Origin: Lophium mytilinum
Taxonomy: Eukaryota > Ascomycota > Dothideomycetes > Mytilinidiales > Mytilinidiaceae
DNA length: 64,000 bases
Assembly: GCA_010093605.1 (NCBI GenBank)
Contig: MU004183.1
Span: 248,001-312,000, forward strand
Direction of reading: 5' to 3'
The notes beneath the pieces were generated by a model that saw nothing but the letters and a program-made list of their open reading frames with translations, did not search any database and was not told where the DNA came from. Below, piece by piece: positions 55,882 through 64,000 of this stretch. The stretch's first letter is position 1. Each line of letters begins with the position of its first letter. Position numbers and translations under genes: made by a program.

Positions 55882-56718
55882 TGGGTTCGAATTCGTAAAG
55901 TTGCTGCTCGCGAGAGACGAGAATTTTGCCGCTTGATCAAGTGGTAACCTTGGAGGTCAGACCATGAACTCAATCATCTGGAGTGTTTGTGGCAGAACGA
56001 TTCGCTTCATTCAATTCGTTCTTGTGTTCTATGAGCACCAGATAAGATACACTTGCGGGCTAACCCGTAGCTTGTATTGACTACTGCAGTTTTACTATTC
56101 GGTGGCAGAGAGCTCCAGAGCTTTCTGATACTTTTAGAATAAACCACCACTCTAGGCGTTTCTTAGATCTCATCCACCTTACCAACAAAATTTGCACAAG
56201 CTTACAAACGACACCATGAGATTCAAGGCTCAACTCAAGCTTACACCGCCACAGTTCATATTCGCTTAGAATAGCTATGGCTCGGATTTAACTCGGTTTA
56301 AACCAAGCATGCTCAGAAACAGAAGCAAAACATGTACTATGCTACCGTTATCTCTCAGAAGAGTTTGTATCGCGATGGAAATATCACCTACCAATCTCGT
56401 AAACCTTGGCAGCTTACACACTTCTTCACTGCAGCTCGAGACCGCATGACTCACGAATGCATAGAGCACTGCCTAAATGATAAGCAAAGTATATAACTAT
56501 CACCCATTCCAGTCCGAACAGAGCTTTCAAATCCCAGAACTTCCACTCCTGCTGTCTTAGCCCAATTCGTTCTTCACAAAGATAGCTGTCTCTCTATTCA
56601 AATCTACGCTTTCACCTCTCATATATCTATACTTTGTCCCTTGTCAAAAGCTTTAAACCACAACCTCATACCCCTTTCCAAAACACTTCCCGTCCCTATA
56701 TCTCGCCCTAACACAAAA
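55882..56718. other. Intergenic region, no gene seen
   Basis: About 0.84 kb, AT-rich, between the tandem triplet and the methyltransferase gene. A minus-strand frame at 56275-56469 is too short and featureless to call. Confidence 0.45.
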
Positions 56719-57609
56719 ATGTCCGAACCCGCATCCCTCTCCCCGTCCCTGGCCTCCCGAGCCCCCTCCGCCAGCATCCACACCTCCCCCCTCCTCCCCC
56801 ACGCCCAAGACACCCAAACCCTCCACCGCTTCGCCCTCCTAACCACCTGGTTCCCCTCCGGCGTTCCCCCGGGAACCCGCATCCTCGAGCTCGGCTGCGG
56901 CCAAGGCGACACCACCGCCGCCCTCGCCCACTTCGTCGGCCCCACCGGACACATCACCGCGCTCGATCCCGCGCCGCTAGACTACGGCGCCCCGATGACG
57001 CTCGGCGAAGCACAATCCCTCTTAAGCAAGGGCGTGTACGGGGATCGAATCACATGGGTGAGAGCAGAAGTGATCGACTGGCTTGACGCGCTTGGGGAAG
57101 AGGCGGAGCTGTTCGATGCAGTGGTGCTAGCGCACTCGATCTGGTATATGGCGGGCCGCGGTGTCCTCGGGCAGATTTTTGAAGCGCTGAGGGGGAAGAC
57201 GAGGAGGGTGTGTGTTGCGGAGTGGGCGCTGCGAGCGTCGCTTCCGGCGCAACTCCCGCATGTGTTTGCGGCGCTGGCGAGGGGGGCGTTGGAGGCGCAG
57301 CGGGTGGGAAGTGAGGAGAATATCCAGAGTCCGCTGGCGCCGGTGGTGATTAAGGGGCTGGCGGAGGCGAGTGGGTGGAGGGTTGGGAGGGAGAGTGTGA
57401 TAACGCCGGTGGAGGGCATGCAGGATGGGAAGTGGGAGGTAGGCACAGTGAGGGCGGAAGTGTTTGCTGGGGATGCGGAGAGGGACGTGAGTGATGGCAG
57501 AGTGAGGGAGGTGGTGTTGAGTTTGAGGACTGCGATGATGGGAGCGTTGGGAGCCATGGGGGATGAGGAAATAAGGAGTATGGATGTCTGGGTGGCGGAT
57601 TTTGTTTGA
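56719..57609 (+). CDS. Class I SAM-dependent methyltransferase, substrate unknown
   Basis: Single exon, 296 aa from the ATG at 56719 (MSEPASLSPSLASRAP); the frame upstream is open but looks like UTR. The Rossmann-type core is clear: motif I RILELGCGQGDTTAALA near residues 53-69, an acidic residue after beta-2 in GHITALDPAP, DAVVLAHSIWYM for motif IV, and RRVCVAEWALRAS for the following strand. The N-terminal 30 residues are Ser/Pro-rich. Substrate and pathway cannot be read from the sequence. Neighbours (a gene remnant and an inverted-repeat element) give no hint. Confidence 0.85.
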   Translation: MSEPASLSPSLASRAPSASIHTSPLLPHAQDTQTLHRFALLTTWFPSGVPPGTRILELGCGQGDTTAALAHFVGPTGHITALDPAPLDYGAPMTLGEAQSLLSKGVYGDRITWVRAEVIDWLDALGEEAELFDAVVLAHSIWYMAGRGVLGQIFEALRGKTRRVCVAEWALRASLPAQLPHVFAALARGALEAQRVGSEENIQSPLAPVVIKGLAEASGWRVGRESVITPVEGMQDGKWEVGTVRAEVFAGDAERDVSDGRVREVVLSLRTAMMGALGAMGDEEIRSMDVWVADFV

Positions 57610-57835
57610 TGCGATTACTTTGGGGTTTGGGGGTGATTGTATTGGAGCACTGCTTTCTGACTACGGGTGAACAACAGGCCTTGATATGGTAACGCTTGGT
57701 GTGGATCCAAGCATCGTATTTACAAGACTATTTCCATGTGCGTGATTTAAGGGTGGTTGCTTTTGTGATAAGAAGTAACCAGGATATGTGGGACACGATG
57801 TGGACGCAACATTTAACAAAAATTATTATACGCGG

Positions 57836-58889
57836 TCAAACCTGGAATGCCTCGCAACAAAAGGCAGCAACGAGGCTCCCACACGTATTGCCGAAGTATT
57901 CGAGGCAGTAAACGTGGCTACAATTAGTGCGAATAGGATTTTCGGCTTCGGTCCAACATGCGGTACAGTCTTCGTTAGCGAGTGTCGTATTTGGTGCCTC
58001 GACTTGCAAGGCCTTTCCTTGAATCATTGTCAGAGTAGAAAGATATTGCTCCTCGGTGCCAGTGACGATAATCCGTTTCGGACGTGAGAAGACATCGAAG
58101 GTGACTGCATCGTCTCCAAGGACAGCAATAATCTGCTTCAGTCCCCCGCTACAAGCAAAGAGGAAATCGTCCGGATCCAGCTCAATGACATGGGTCGCTG
58201 TAGGTTCAGCTCTCACAGTCTTCAAAACGGCCTCCAGAACTTTCGGATTTTTCTCATGAGAGCCAAAGAATTTCAGGTGCTTCTTTGCCTTGTCGCGGAT
58301 AAGGAGAACTCCATGCTCATCTTGAATCTGTTTGATGAGACGATATGTCGTTCCGTTGCTAGAAAGAGCCGCACTCCAGACTGGCACTCCTGCATCCTCA
58401 ATAGTCTCTCCGGCAATGGTTCGCTCCAATAGATTTGTCGCGTTGGAGACGTCTTTGGTGTTCTCGCCCTCAACTTTCAGTGTCGTGAACCGCTGAAGCG
58501 GGTCCGTGTTGCGGTACACTTTGTACTGAAGATGCGCTTCCCTCCATTGTTTAGCACGTATGGCAAGCTGCTCAATTAGAGCATCGTAGATCAATGTAGG
58601 TATCTTGAACTTTGCCGAGTTGACCGGCTGCACCGTCAATTTTCCTGTATTCAGAAAGTCTTGACTTTGATCATGCAGCGTACGGACAGACTCTCGAGCA
58701 TCCGCTTCCTCTTCAAACCTCGCTACTGCTTTGAACCGTTTTCCATGCGACTGGGAGCCAAATTAGAACTCGTTAGGTCCGATGTTGGCGAATAAAGACT
58801 CAACAAAAACAGCCGTGGTCTCTGGGCTAAAGGACTCCCCACACTTGCCCAGTTCATAGTGTTGTGGTCTATCTTCCCTTAAATATACT
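57836..58889 (-). pseudogene. Decayed fragment of a RING/IBR (RBR-type) zinc-finger gene
   Basis: A minus-strand frame carries part of a large protein: LREDRPQHYELGKCGESFSPE at the broken 5' end, then SHGKRFKAVARFEEEADA and a long conserved middle, ending in a partial RING finger CTACWTEAENPIRTNCSHVYC. The RING then fails: the next CxxC-type pair reads CLEYFGNTC, and a stop at 57836 removes the IBR and second RING expected in RBR proteins. A TAA at 58763-58765 lies in the otherwise continuous frame, unless an intron with a weak donor removes it (CTAAC branch-like and CCCAG acceptor are present). The 5' side ends exactly where the inverted-repeat element begins, and the missing N-terminal part is not found beyond it. 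Probably a non-functional remnant of a ubiquitin-ligase-like gene. Confidence 0.7.
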
Positions 58890-59474
58890 AAGGATTCAAT
58901 GTTGGGCCTTATAGCGTAGCTCGGCACACCTCTTAAACTCAAAGTCCACGCTACGAGGTTTCTGCCACGGGAGGGACTATGCTTGGGCGGATCAGCACTA
59001 ATTTTCTAACCTAGGATTTTGTATAGACCACTAATAAATCTCTTATTGGCTTGGCTACATCTTGGTTTCTAAAACTTATCCAGACAGCGCGGGTAGGTTT
59101 ATACCAAGATATATAAACTTTTCTACAGCTAACTCGGCGGCCAGCAGCTCCCGATGTAGTCGATGATGAGGTAGATTGAGCTTCAAGTATGACAGCCTGA
59201 GGATTAGTCCTCGATTTGACTTTCGAGCAAAAATTCCTGGCAAATAGCGGATCCTCGACTTTGACTAGTGTACCAGCTAATTCTCCTAACCTTAGAAACT
59301 AAGATATAGCCAAGCTGGTAAGAGATTTAGTAGTAGTCTGTATAAAATCCTAGGTTAGAAAATTAGTGCTAATCCGCCTAAGTATAGTCTCTCCCGTGGT
59401 AGAAACCCTGTAGCGTAGACTTTAAGTTTAAGAGGTGTGCCGAGCTACGCCACAAGGCCTAATATTATATCCTT
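58890..59474. mobile_element. 585-bp non-autonomous element with 183-bp terminal inverted repeats
   Basis: The left arm 58890-59072 and right arm 59292-59474 are inverted copies that align without gaps; by hand I count about 24 mismatches, of which about 22 are transitions. The 219-bp centre has no coding capacity. This is the structure of a MITE-like or deletion-derived DNA transposon, and the transition bias is what repeat-induced point mutation (RIP) leaves in ascomycetes. I could not identify a target-site duplication or assign a superfamily. It lies between the RING/IBR remnant and the decarboxylase gene. Confidence 0.78.
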
Positions 59475-59563
59475 GAAGATTTAGCGGTTCTTATTAATAA
59501 GAGAAGCTCTTAGCTTCGAGAGTATTACTTGTACCCACCTATCTTCTCTCCACGGACGTCAAC

Positions 59564-61311
59564 CTAATATCCCAGCTCCTGTGCACTGTCCTTGAATCCC
59601 TTTAACAACCCCTCCAGCGCGCCCTTCTGCAAGTTGCCATTCACAACAACCCTAAAGAATTTCCCCCTCTCCCCCGGCGCGAAGTCCACCATCCACCCCT
59701 TCGTTACCAACGCCTTTGCCACCGCCTCCGTAATCTTACTGTTCTCCTCCACATCGTCTCCCAACTTCCCCCCTCGAGCCCAGTAGAAGCAGACTTGTAA
59801 ACAAGGCAGCGGCTCCGGGCTGACCACCACAAAGTCCCCGCTCTCTTTCAGTAATTTGAGGAGAAACGTCCCATTCTCGTAAGCCCGCCCCACCAGATCC
59901 GAGAAATGCTGCTGACCATAATACTGCAGCGCAAGCCAAACCTTCAGCGCGTCTCCCCGTCTCCCACACTGCGGCGTCAACTCCGCAAGGTCATACACCT
60001 CCCTCACATCTTCATGCGCGCTGTGGAACAAATACCCAGCCTCGAGCCGCAGAGCCGCCCAGAACTGCCGCAGATCGCGCGTGAGCAAGAACGAGCACGT
60101 CATAGGCACGCCGAGCATCTTGTGCGGCGTAACCGCCACCGAATCCGCGCGCTCAATCCCCGCCAGCCTGCTCTTCTTGTACTCCTCATTAAACACAACA
60201 GACCCGCCCCATGAGCCATCGACGTGCAACCACATGTTCTCCTTCTCGCAAATGTCTTTGATAGCGTTGAAGGGGTCAAAGGAGCCGAGCACTGTGGTGC
60301 CCGCCGTGGCGTTGACGAAGAGGGGAGTTTCGCCCCGCGCTTTGCTTTCTGCGACTAGGCGGGACAGTTCGGACGGTTTGATTCGGCCATCTGCGTCGAT
60401 GGGAACGCTTTTTACCGCATTGCTGCCGAAGCCGAACATCTGGGCGGCTTTTTCGAGGGAGTAGTGGCCGTGTGCGCTTGTGAAGAGGGAAAATTTGTAA
60501 GAGCCTAGCCCATCAGTCTTAGTCTGCGGGTAGAGCGTATTGCGTGCGATGGCGAGAGCGGTGCTGTTGGAGGCCGAGCCACCGGGTTGCGATATTCCGC
60601 CCGCGTGAGGACCTGAGAAACCGAACAGAGAAGCCAGGTGGGTTGTCGTTTGCTTCTCGATGAGAGTGAGGACGGGCGAGACTTGGTAGACGTGGACCTA
60701 GCGGATTGGTTGGTATGCAATCTGTGGGAAAGCTTGACTGGGGTGTTTTGTTACGTTTGTGTTCAGCACAGCGAGTAGGAGTTCAGACACAACGCCGACC
60801 TTCACGAAGCACATGTCAGCCCACATTCGACCATAATTGCGAAATGGGGATTGAAATTGAAGATGCTGCAAGGACAGCCCACCGCATTCGTACCCGCGTA
60901 GAGCTTGTCGAGGAAGCCCACGTCCCATGTGTTGACGCTATATTTCAACACTTTCTCGATTGTCTCCAATAGGCCTTCCTTCCCTCGTCCTTCGCCAGGG
61001 ACGCTTAAAGCCAGGAGCGGCTCTAGTTTATGTGGAGGGTGGTGTTCGACCAGTGCGGTTCGTGGCCCGCCACCTTGGATAACGAGTCCATGACCGGTGT
61101 GCTTTGTGGCGGCATCAACGTCGGCGGAGTGGATGAAGGGTACGATGAGATCTTTGACCGCGTCTAGTAACTGTATGTAGGTGATTAGCTGCTGCGAACT
61201 TTGTGTATGCTGGTCGTGGTGTAAAGGTACATCTTTGACTTCTTCTGCGCGATTGAGTGCGGGGTCCTGTCCCTTAGTGATGCCGTTCTGATGGCCATTG
61301 GGGGTAGCCAT
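59564..61311 (-). CDS. PLP-dependent group II decarboxylase (glutamate/cysteine-sulfinate type)
   Basis: Exons 61311-60883, 60799-60755 and 60697-59564 (introns 83 and 57 bp) give 535 aa. The ATG at 61311 is used because the slightly longer frame begins with GTG. Family features in order: FLDKLYAGTNAVGVVSEL, LNTNVHVYQVSPVLTLIEK, GGISQPGGSASNSTALAIAR, AHGHYSLEKAAQMFGFG with the PLP-stacking His, LFVNATAGTTVLGSFD, LHVDGSWGG with the PLP Asp, and VTPHKMLGVP with the PLP lysine. All core catalytic residues are present. The pattern is closest to the glutamate/cysteine-sulfinate/aspartate decarboxylase group; which acid it uses cannot be told by eye. Its 3' end is about 90 bp from the inverted-repeat element. 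Confidence 0.9.
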
Positions 61312-61529
61312 CGCAAACACAGAAATAGTTGTAAGAAAGTTAGTGAGAGGGCGTTCGTGAAGCTTTAAACAATGAATGACGATAGAGAAAGAAGTGGATA
61401 CGATTGCGACATCGCGATCGAAAAAAGTATAAATTATTTTTCTGCCACTTCACCGCCTAATGTTCCGCTTCTATACTCCTTCCTACGACGTTGGTATCTG
61501 TGAGCAAACTTCAAATTAAGTTTTCCATT

Positions 61530-63706
61530 TTACGCTGTGACCGCCGCCTTTCCCTTTCCCTTTGCGGCCTTATGCAGCTCCTTTTCCGTTGTCTTTGCTT
61601 CTCGTTCTTTTTGCTTCTTACTGGCAGCATACTTCTGTCTGGCCAGCTCAATCGCCGAAAGGTGCTTGCCACCCTTCTCTGCCTCCCTTCTACCATCTCC
61701 TCTGGGCTCCGGGAAGGACTGAAATCCTTCGTTACCCGCGCTGGTCCGTGATTCCTTCACCCAATCTCCTCTCCTCCTTTTGTACAAGTCCATTCTCCAA
61801 TTCCTCCAAACTGCGCGGCCTACAAAACTCTCACGCATTGCTGCTTCGTTTTCAGCGAGTTCCTCTGCAATGCGCTCCCGGATGAAGGCAAGTCCGTGCG
61901 TTCCCTCCCACACCGAATCAATAACATGCGAAGCCGCAGGGTCAAGCGACATTTCAGCGATGTGTCCGTAGAACTGTTGGATGATCTTGCGGCGGAAGAT
62001 GACTGTTGCAATGGGTGAGGTCAGGGCTGCCTGGAGTGTTCGTGATGCGGTGGGATCGCGTGCAATCTGAAGAGAGAGAGATGATCCTACACGAGCTAGA
62101 GAGTCGAATATTAGGTTACTGAGTGGACCAGGAACAGCGAGCATAGCTTGAGCGAGAAGCGAGCCGTGGAGTCTGTCAGGATGCGATTGATGCGATGTTG
62201 ATTCTGAAGATTTCTTGCCATCCTCTGAAGGAGCGTCGCCGCCGAGTTTGAGGAGGCGCGAAATTTCAAACCCGTTCACCCCGCTGTATCCTGCTTCCAG
62301 TTGAGCAGCAATAGGAGCAGTAGATACGCCGCGGATTATGCAACGTTCAATTAAGGTCTTGATGACAACTGTTCTGTTTCGTTCCACAAGCCCTGGTATT
62401 TGCTCCACAATCAGATGCATCGCTTCTTCCAGATCTTCCTTGTTCAGTCTTTCGAGAATCTTTCCTACCACATATCCCGCGATCTCGTTCCTGGCTAGAC
62501 TGCCCATTCGGTCTTTGAAGAATTCGCGATATAGGGCCTTGAACATTTTTCCAGGTGCAAATTCGATGATGGTCTCCAGTAGTCGAGAGCCGATAGGGCT
62601 ATATATTAGGCCATTAATAAATGACGCACTCTCCGTTCCTTCTGCAATTGGGTCGTCGGGAAGTAGTCTGTGTATTATAGAGTTCTCGTCTTTCGCCCTC
62701 TGTTTCCCGAATTCTGATAGTTCTAGTTGGAGGAGAAGCTGTAGAGTAGGATTTCCAGTTTGGTGTAGTGCCAGTGCTCGCAGATAAGTGGTATCAAGCC
62801 CAGACACGCTATCATTGATGATCTTTTCCAATGCGCCAGTGAAAGCCTCGGGCACTGTCCGCTTCTCGAGGGTGAGTTCCTTGGATCTTTCTACTCCGGT
62901 CACACCAACCTTCTCCTTCCTCTTGCTCTGAACCGGCGACTTTTTACTCGATTGGGAGAAGGGGAGACCGGCTAGTACCAGTAGAAGGACACGCAGGGTG
63001 TGTGATGCATAGGGATCGGTCATAAGGTAGCCCAAGTAGCCTTCAAGCTCGTTTATGGCAAAGAGGTACAGATTCTCCATTGATGCCACGATTTCGTTTG
63101 GGTCGGATGATGTTTGGTCCTCCAGCGGTGCAACCATTTCTTGTGTGACCATCGGAGCCGCGTGTATGAACAGGGCCTCGCAGCAGTGGGAAGCGAATCG
63201 GTGTTGTACGAGGTTCAGGAAGCTGTAGAGAGTCAGAAGGCGCCGAAATTTCCTCGTGGCTGTTGCACTTACTGTCCATTGAATTTCTGGAACAGCGACT
63301 TGAGCTGTGCAGGCGTAGACAGTAAAATCAGTCGCTCCATGAGGCGCGAGCAAGACTGGCTGTTTGCGATCTTCAGCTCCTTCTCCTCGGCTTCCTGGTA
63401 CACATTCTCGAGAAACAGGGCGCGCTCTTCGGGTCCTTCAAACTGGTTCAGCTCGAGCAGCTCGTCGGCGCGCTTGAAGTACTCCTGCTCCTCCTCATCC
63501 AGCTGGCCGTAGTAGGGCATCTCCTCCGGATGGGGGACGCCATCGAGGCCCTCGAAGTACTGCTGCTCGCTGTCAAACGGAGCGAACTCCTGCTGGCCGT
63601 CAATCGACTTTTTGTGGCGCTTGTGGGTGGCATCGTCGTCATGGCCGTCGCGCTTGCGCTTCTTCTCCTCTTCGCGGCGGCCGCGCTTCCTGTTCTCCTT
63701 GGGCAT
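61530..63706 (-). CDS. nop9: Nucleolar protein 9 (Pumilio-repeat rRNA-processing factor)
   Basis: Exons 63706-63273 and 63222-61530 (50-bp intron, TCTGAC branch site) give 708 aa, a normal Nop9 length. The N-terminus is a basic nuclear/nucleolar signal ([17 protein letters not shown]). Pumilio-like repeats fill most of the protein: [105 protein letters not shown] and [15 protein letters not shown]. The tail is Lys/Glu-rich. Nop9 binds 20S pre-rRNA and is needed for small-subunit maturation. The decarboxylase lies downstream on the same strand with about 220 bp between them, so that interval serves as the decarboxylase promoter. Confidence 0.95.
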
Positions 63707-64000
63707 GGCGGTGGGTGGTGGTGGTCAGGTCTGCTAAGGAAGGTGGGAAAATGCAGAAATCTTGCAGGGTTGCGGAGGGGAGCGGTGCAGTAGAGATCGG
63801 CGCGCAGGGGCGAGAAAAGATTATTTCAAGGATGCTCAGGTTCTGGAGAATCAGGCCATGAGACACGACAGCACCACGTCAATGCAGCGAGCCGCCAATG
63901 TTCTACTCGCTCCTTTGCAGTCGAAGTTTGTTTGCAGGTGGAGCCGCGATGAGGCGTTGCATACGCTCGCCCGAGCGAGGTTCCACGTTTATTCTAGCGA
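63707..64000. promoter_or_regulatory. Upstream region of NOP9 to the window edge
   Basis: About 290 bp upstream of the NOP9 start, containing its 5'UTR and promoter. No other gene can be supported before the window ends. Confidence 0.5.

Noticed and set aside
61312-61320. Three extra N-terminal residues on the decarboxylase
   Set aside because: The upstream codon is GTG; the ATG at 61311 is the plausible start.
1-64000. CRISPR arrays, insertion sequences, prokaryotic operons
   Set aside because: The window is eukaryotic; no regularly spaced repeats of CRISPR type or transposase genes were seen.

Overview
The window is nuclear DNA from a filamentous ascomycete (Pezizomycotina). Genes lie on both strands, introns are short (mostly 46-98 bp) with GT..AG ends and CTAAC/CTGAC-type branch sites, and coding sequence is GC-biased. 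The content is typical of the group: split fungal type I fatty acid synthase genes, Nop9, Dap1, Sfh5, a fungal NLR and an Ndt80-family regulator. A class within Pezizomycotina cannot be fixed by reading alone. All gene models were spliced by hand, and every multi-exon model given here closes in frame.

Layout. 1-10.6 kb: divergent FAS beta (cut by the left edge) and FAS alpha sharing a 1.1-kb promoter. 11.7-15.1 kb: a seven-exon NLR (alpha/beta-hydrolase, NB-ARC, TPR) whose TPR units are nearly identical in DNA. 15.6-16.7 kb: a small membrane protein. 17.6-19.9 kb: a BTB-like gene with a diverged paralogue at 43.1-44.7 kb. 20.5-40.4 kb: a complete N-acetylglucosamine (GlcNAc) utilisation cluster of six genes: GlcNAc-6-P deacetylase, intracellular GH3-GNAT beta-N-acetylglucosaminidase, Ndt80/RON1-like regulator, hexokinase-like GlcNAc kinase, NGT1-like transporter and GlcN-6-P deaminase. 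41-52.5 kb: housekeeping genes (SFH5, DAP1, homoserine dehydrogenase, CCDC174-like) plus an unrecognised Pro/Ser-rich gene. 53.1-55.9 kb: three tandem paralogues of a family I do not recognise. 56.7-63.7 kb: a methyltransferase, a decayed RING/IBR gene remnant ending at a 585-bp inverted-repeat element with RIP-like transitions, a PLP decarboxylase and NOP9.

How the genes work together. In the central cluster NGT1 would import GlcNAc, the GH3 enzyme would release GlcNAc from chitin-derived fragments inside the cell, the kinase would make GlcNAc-6-P, the deacetylase GlcN-6-P and the deaminase fructose-6-P, with the Ndt80-like protein as the probable activator. The FAS pair encodes the two chains of one alpha6beta6 complex.

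The best leads for something little described are the tandem gene triplet, the NLR with homogenised repeats, the altered active site of the GH3-GNAT protein, a start codon split by an intron, a 7-nt micro-exon, and the inverted-repeat element abutting a broken gene.
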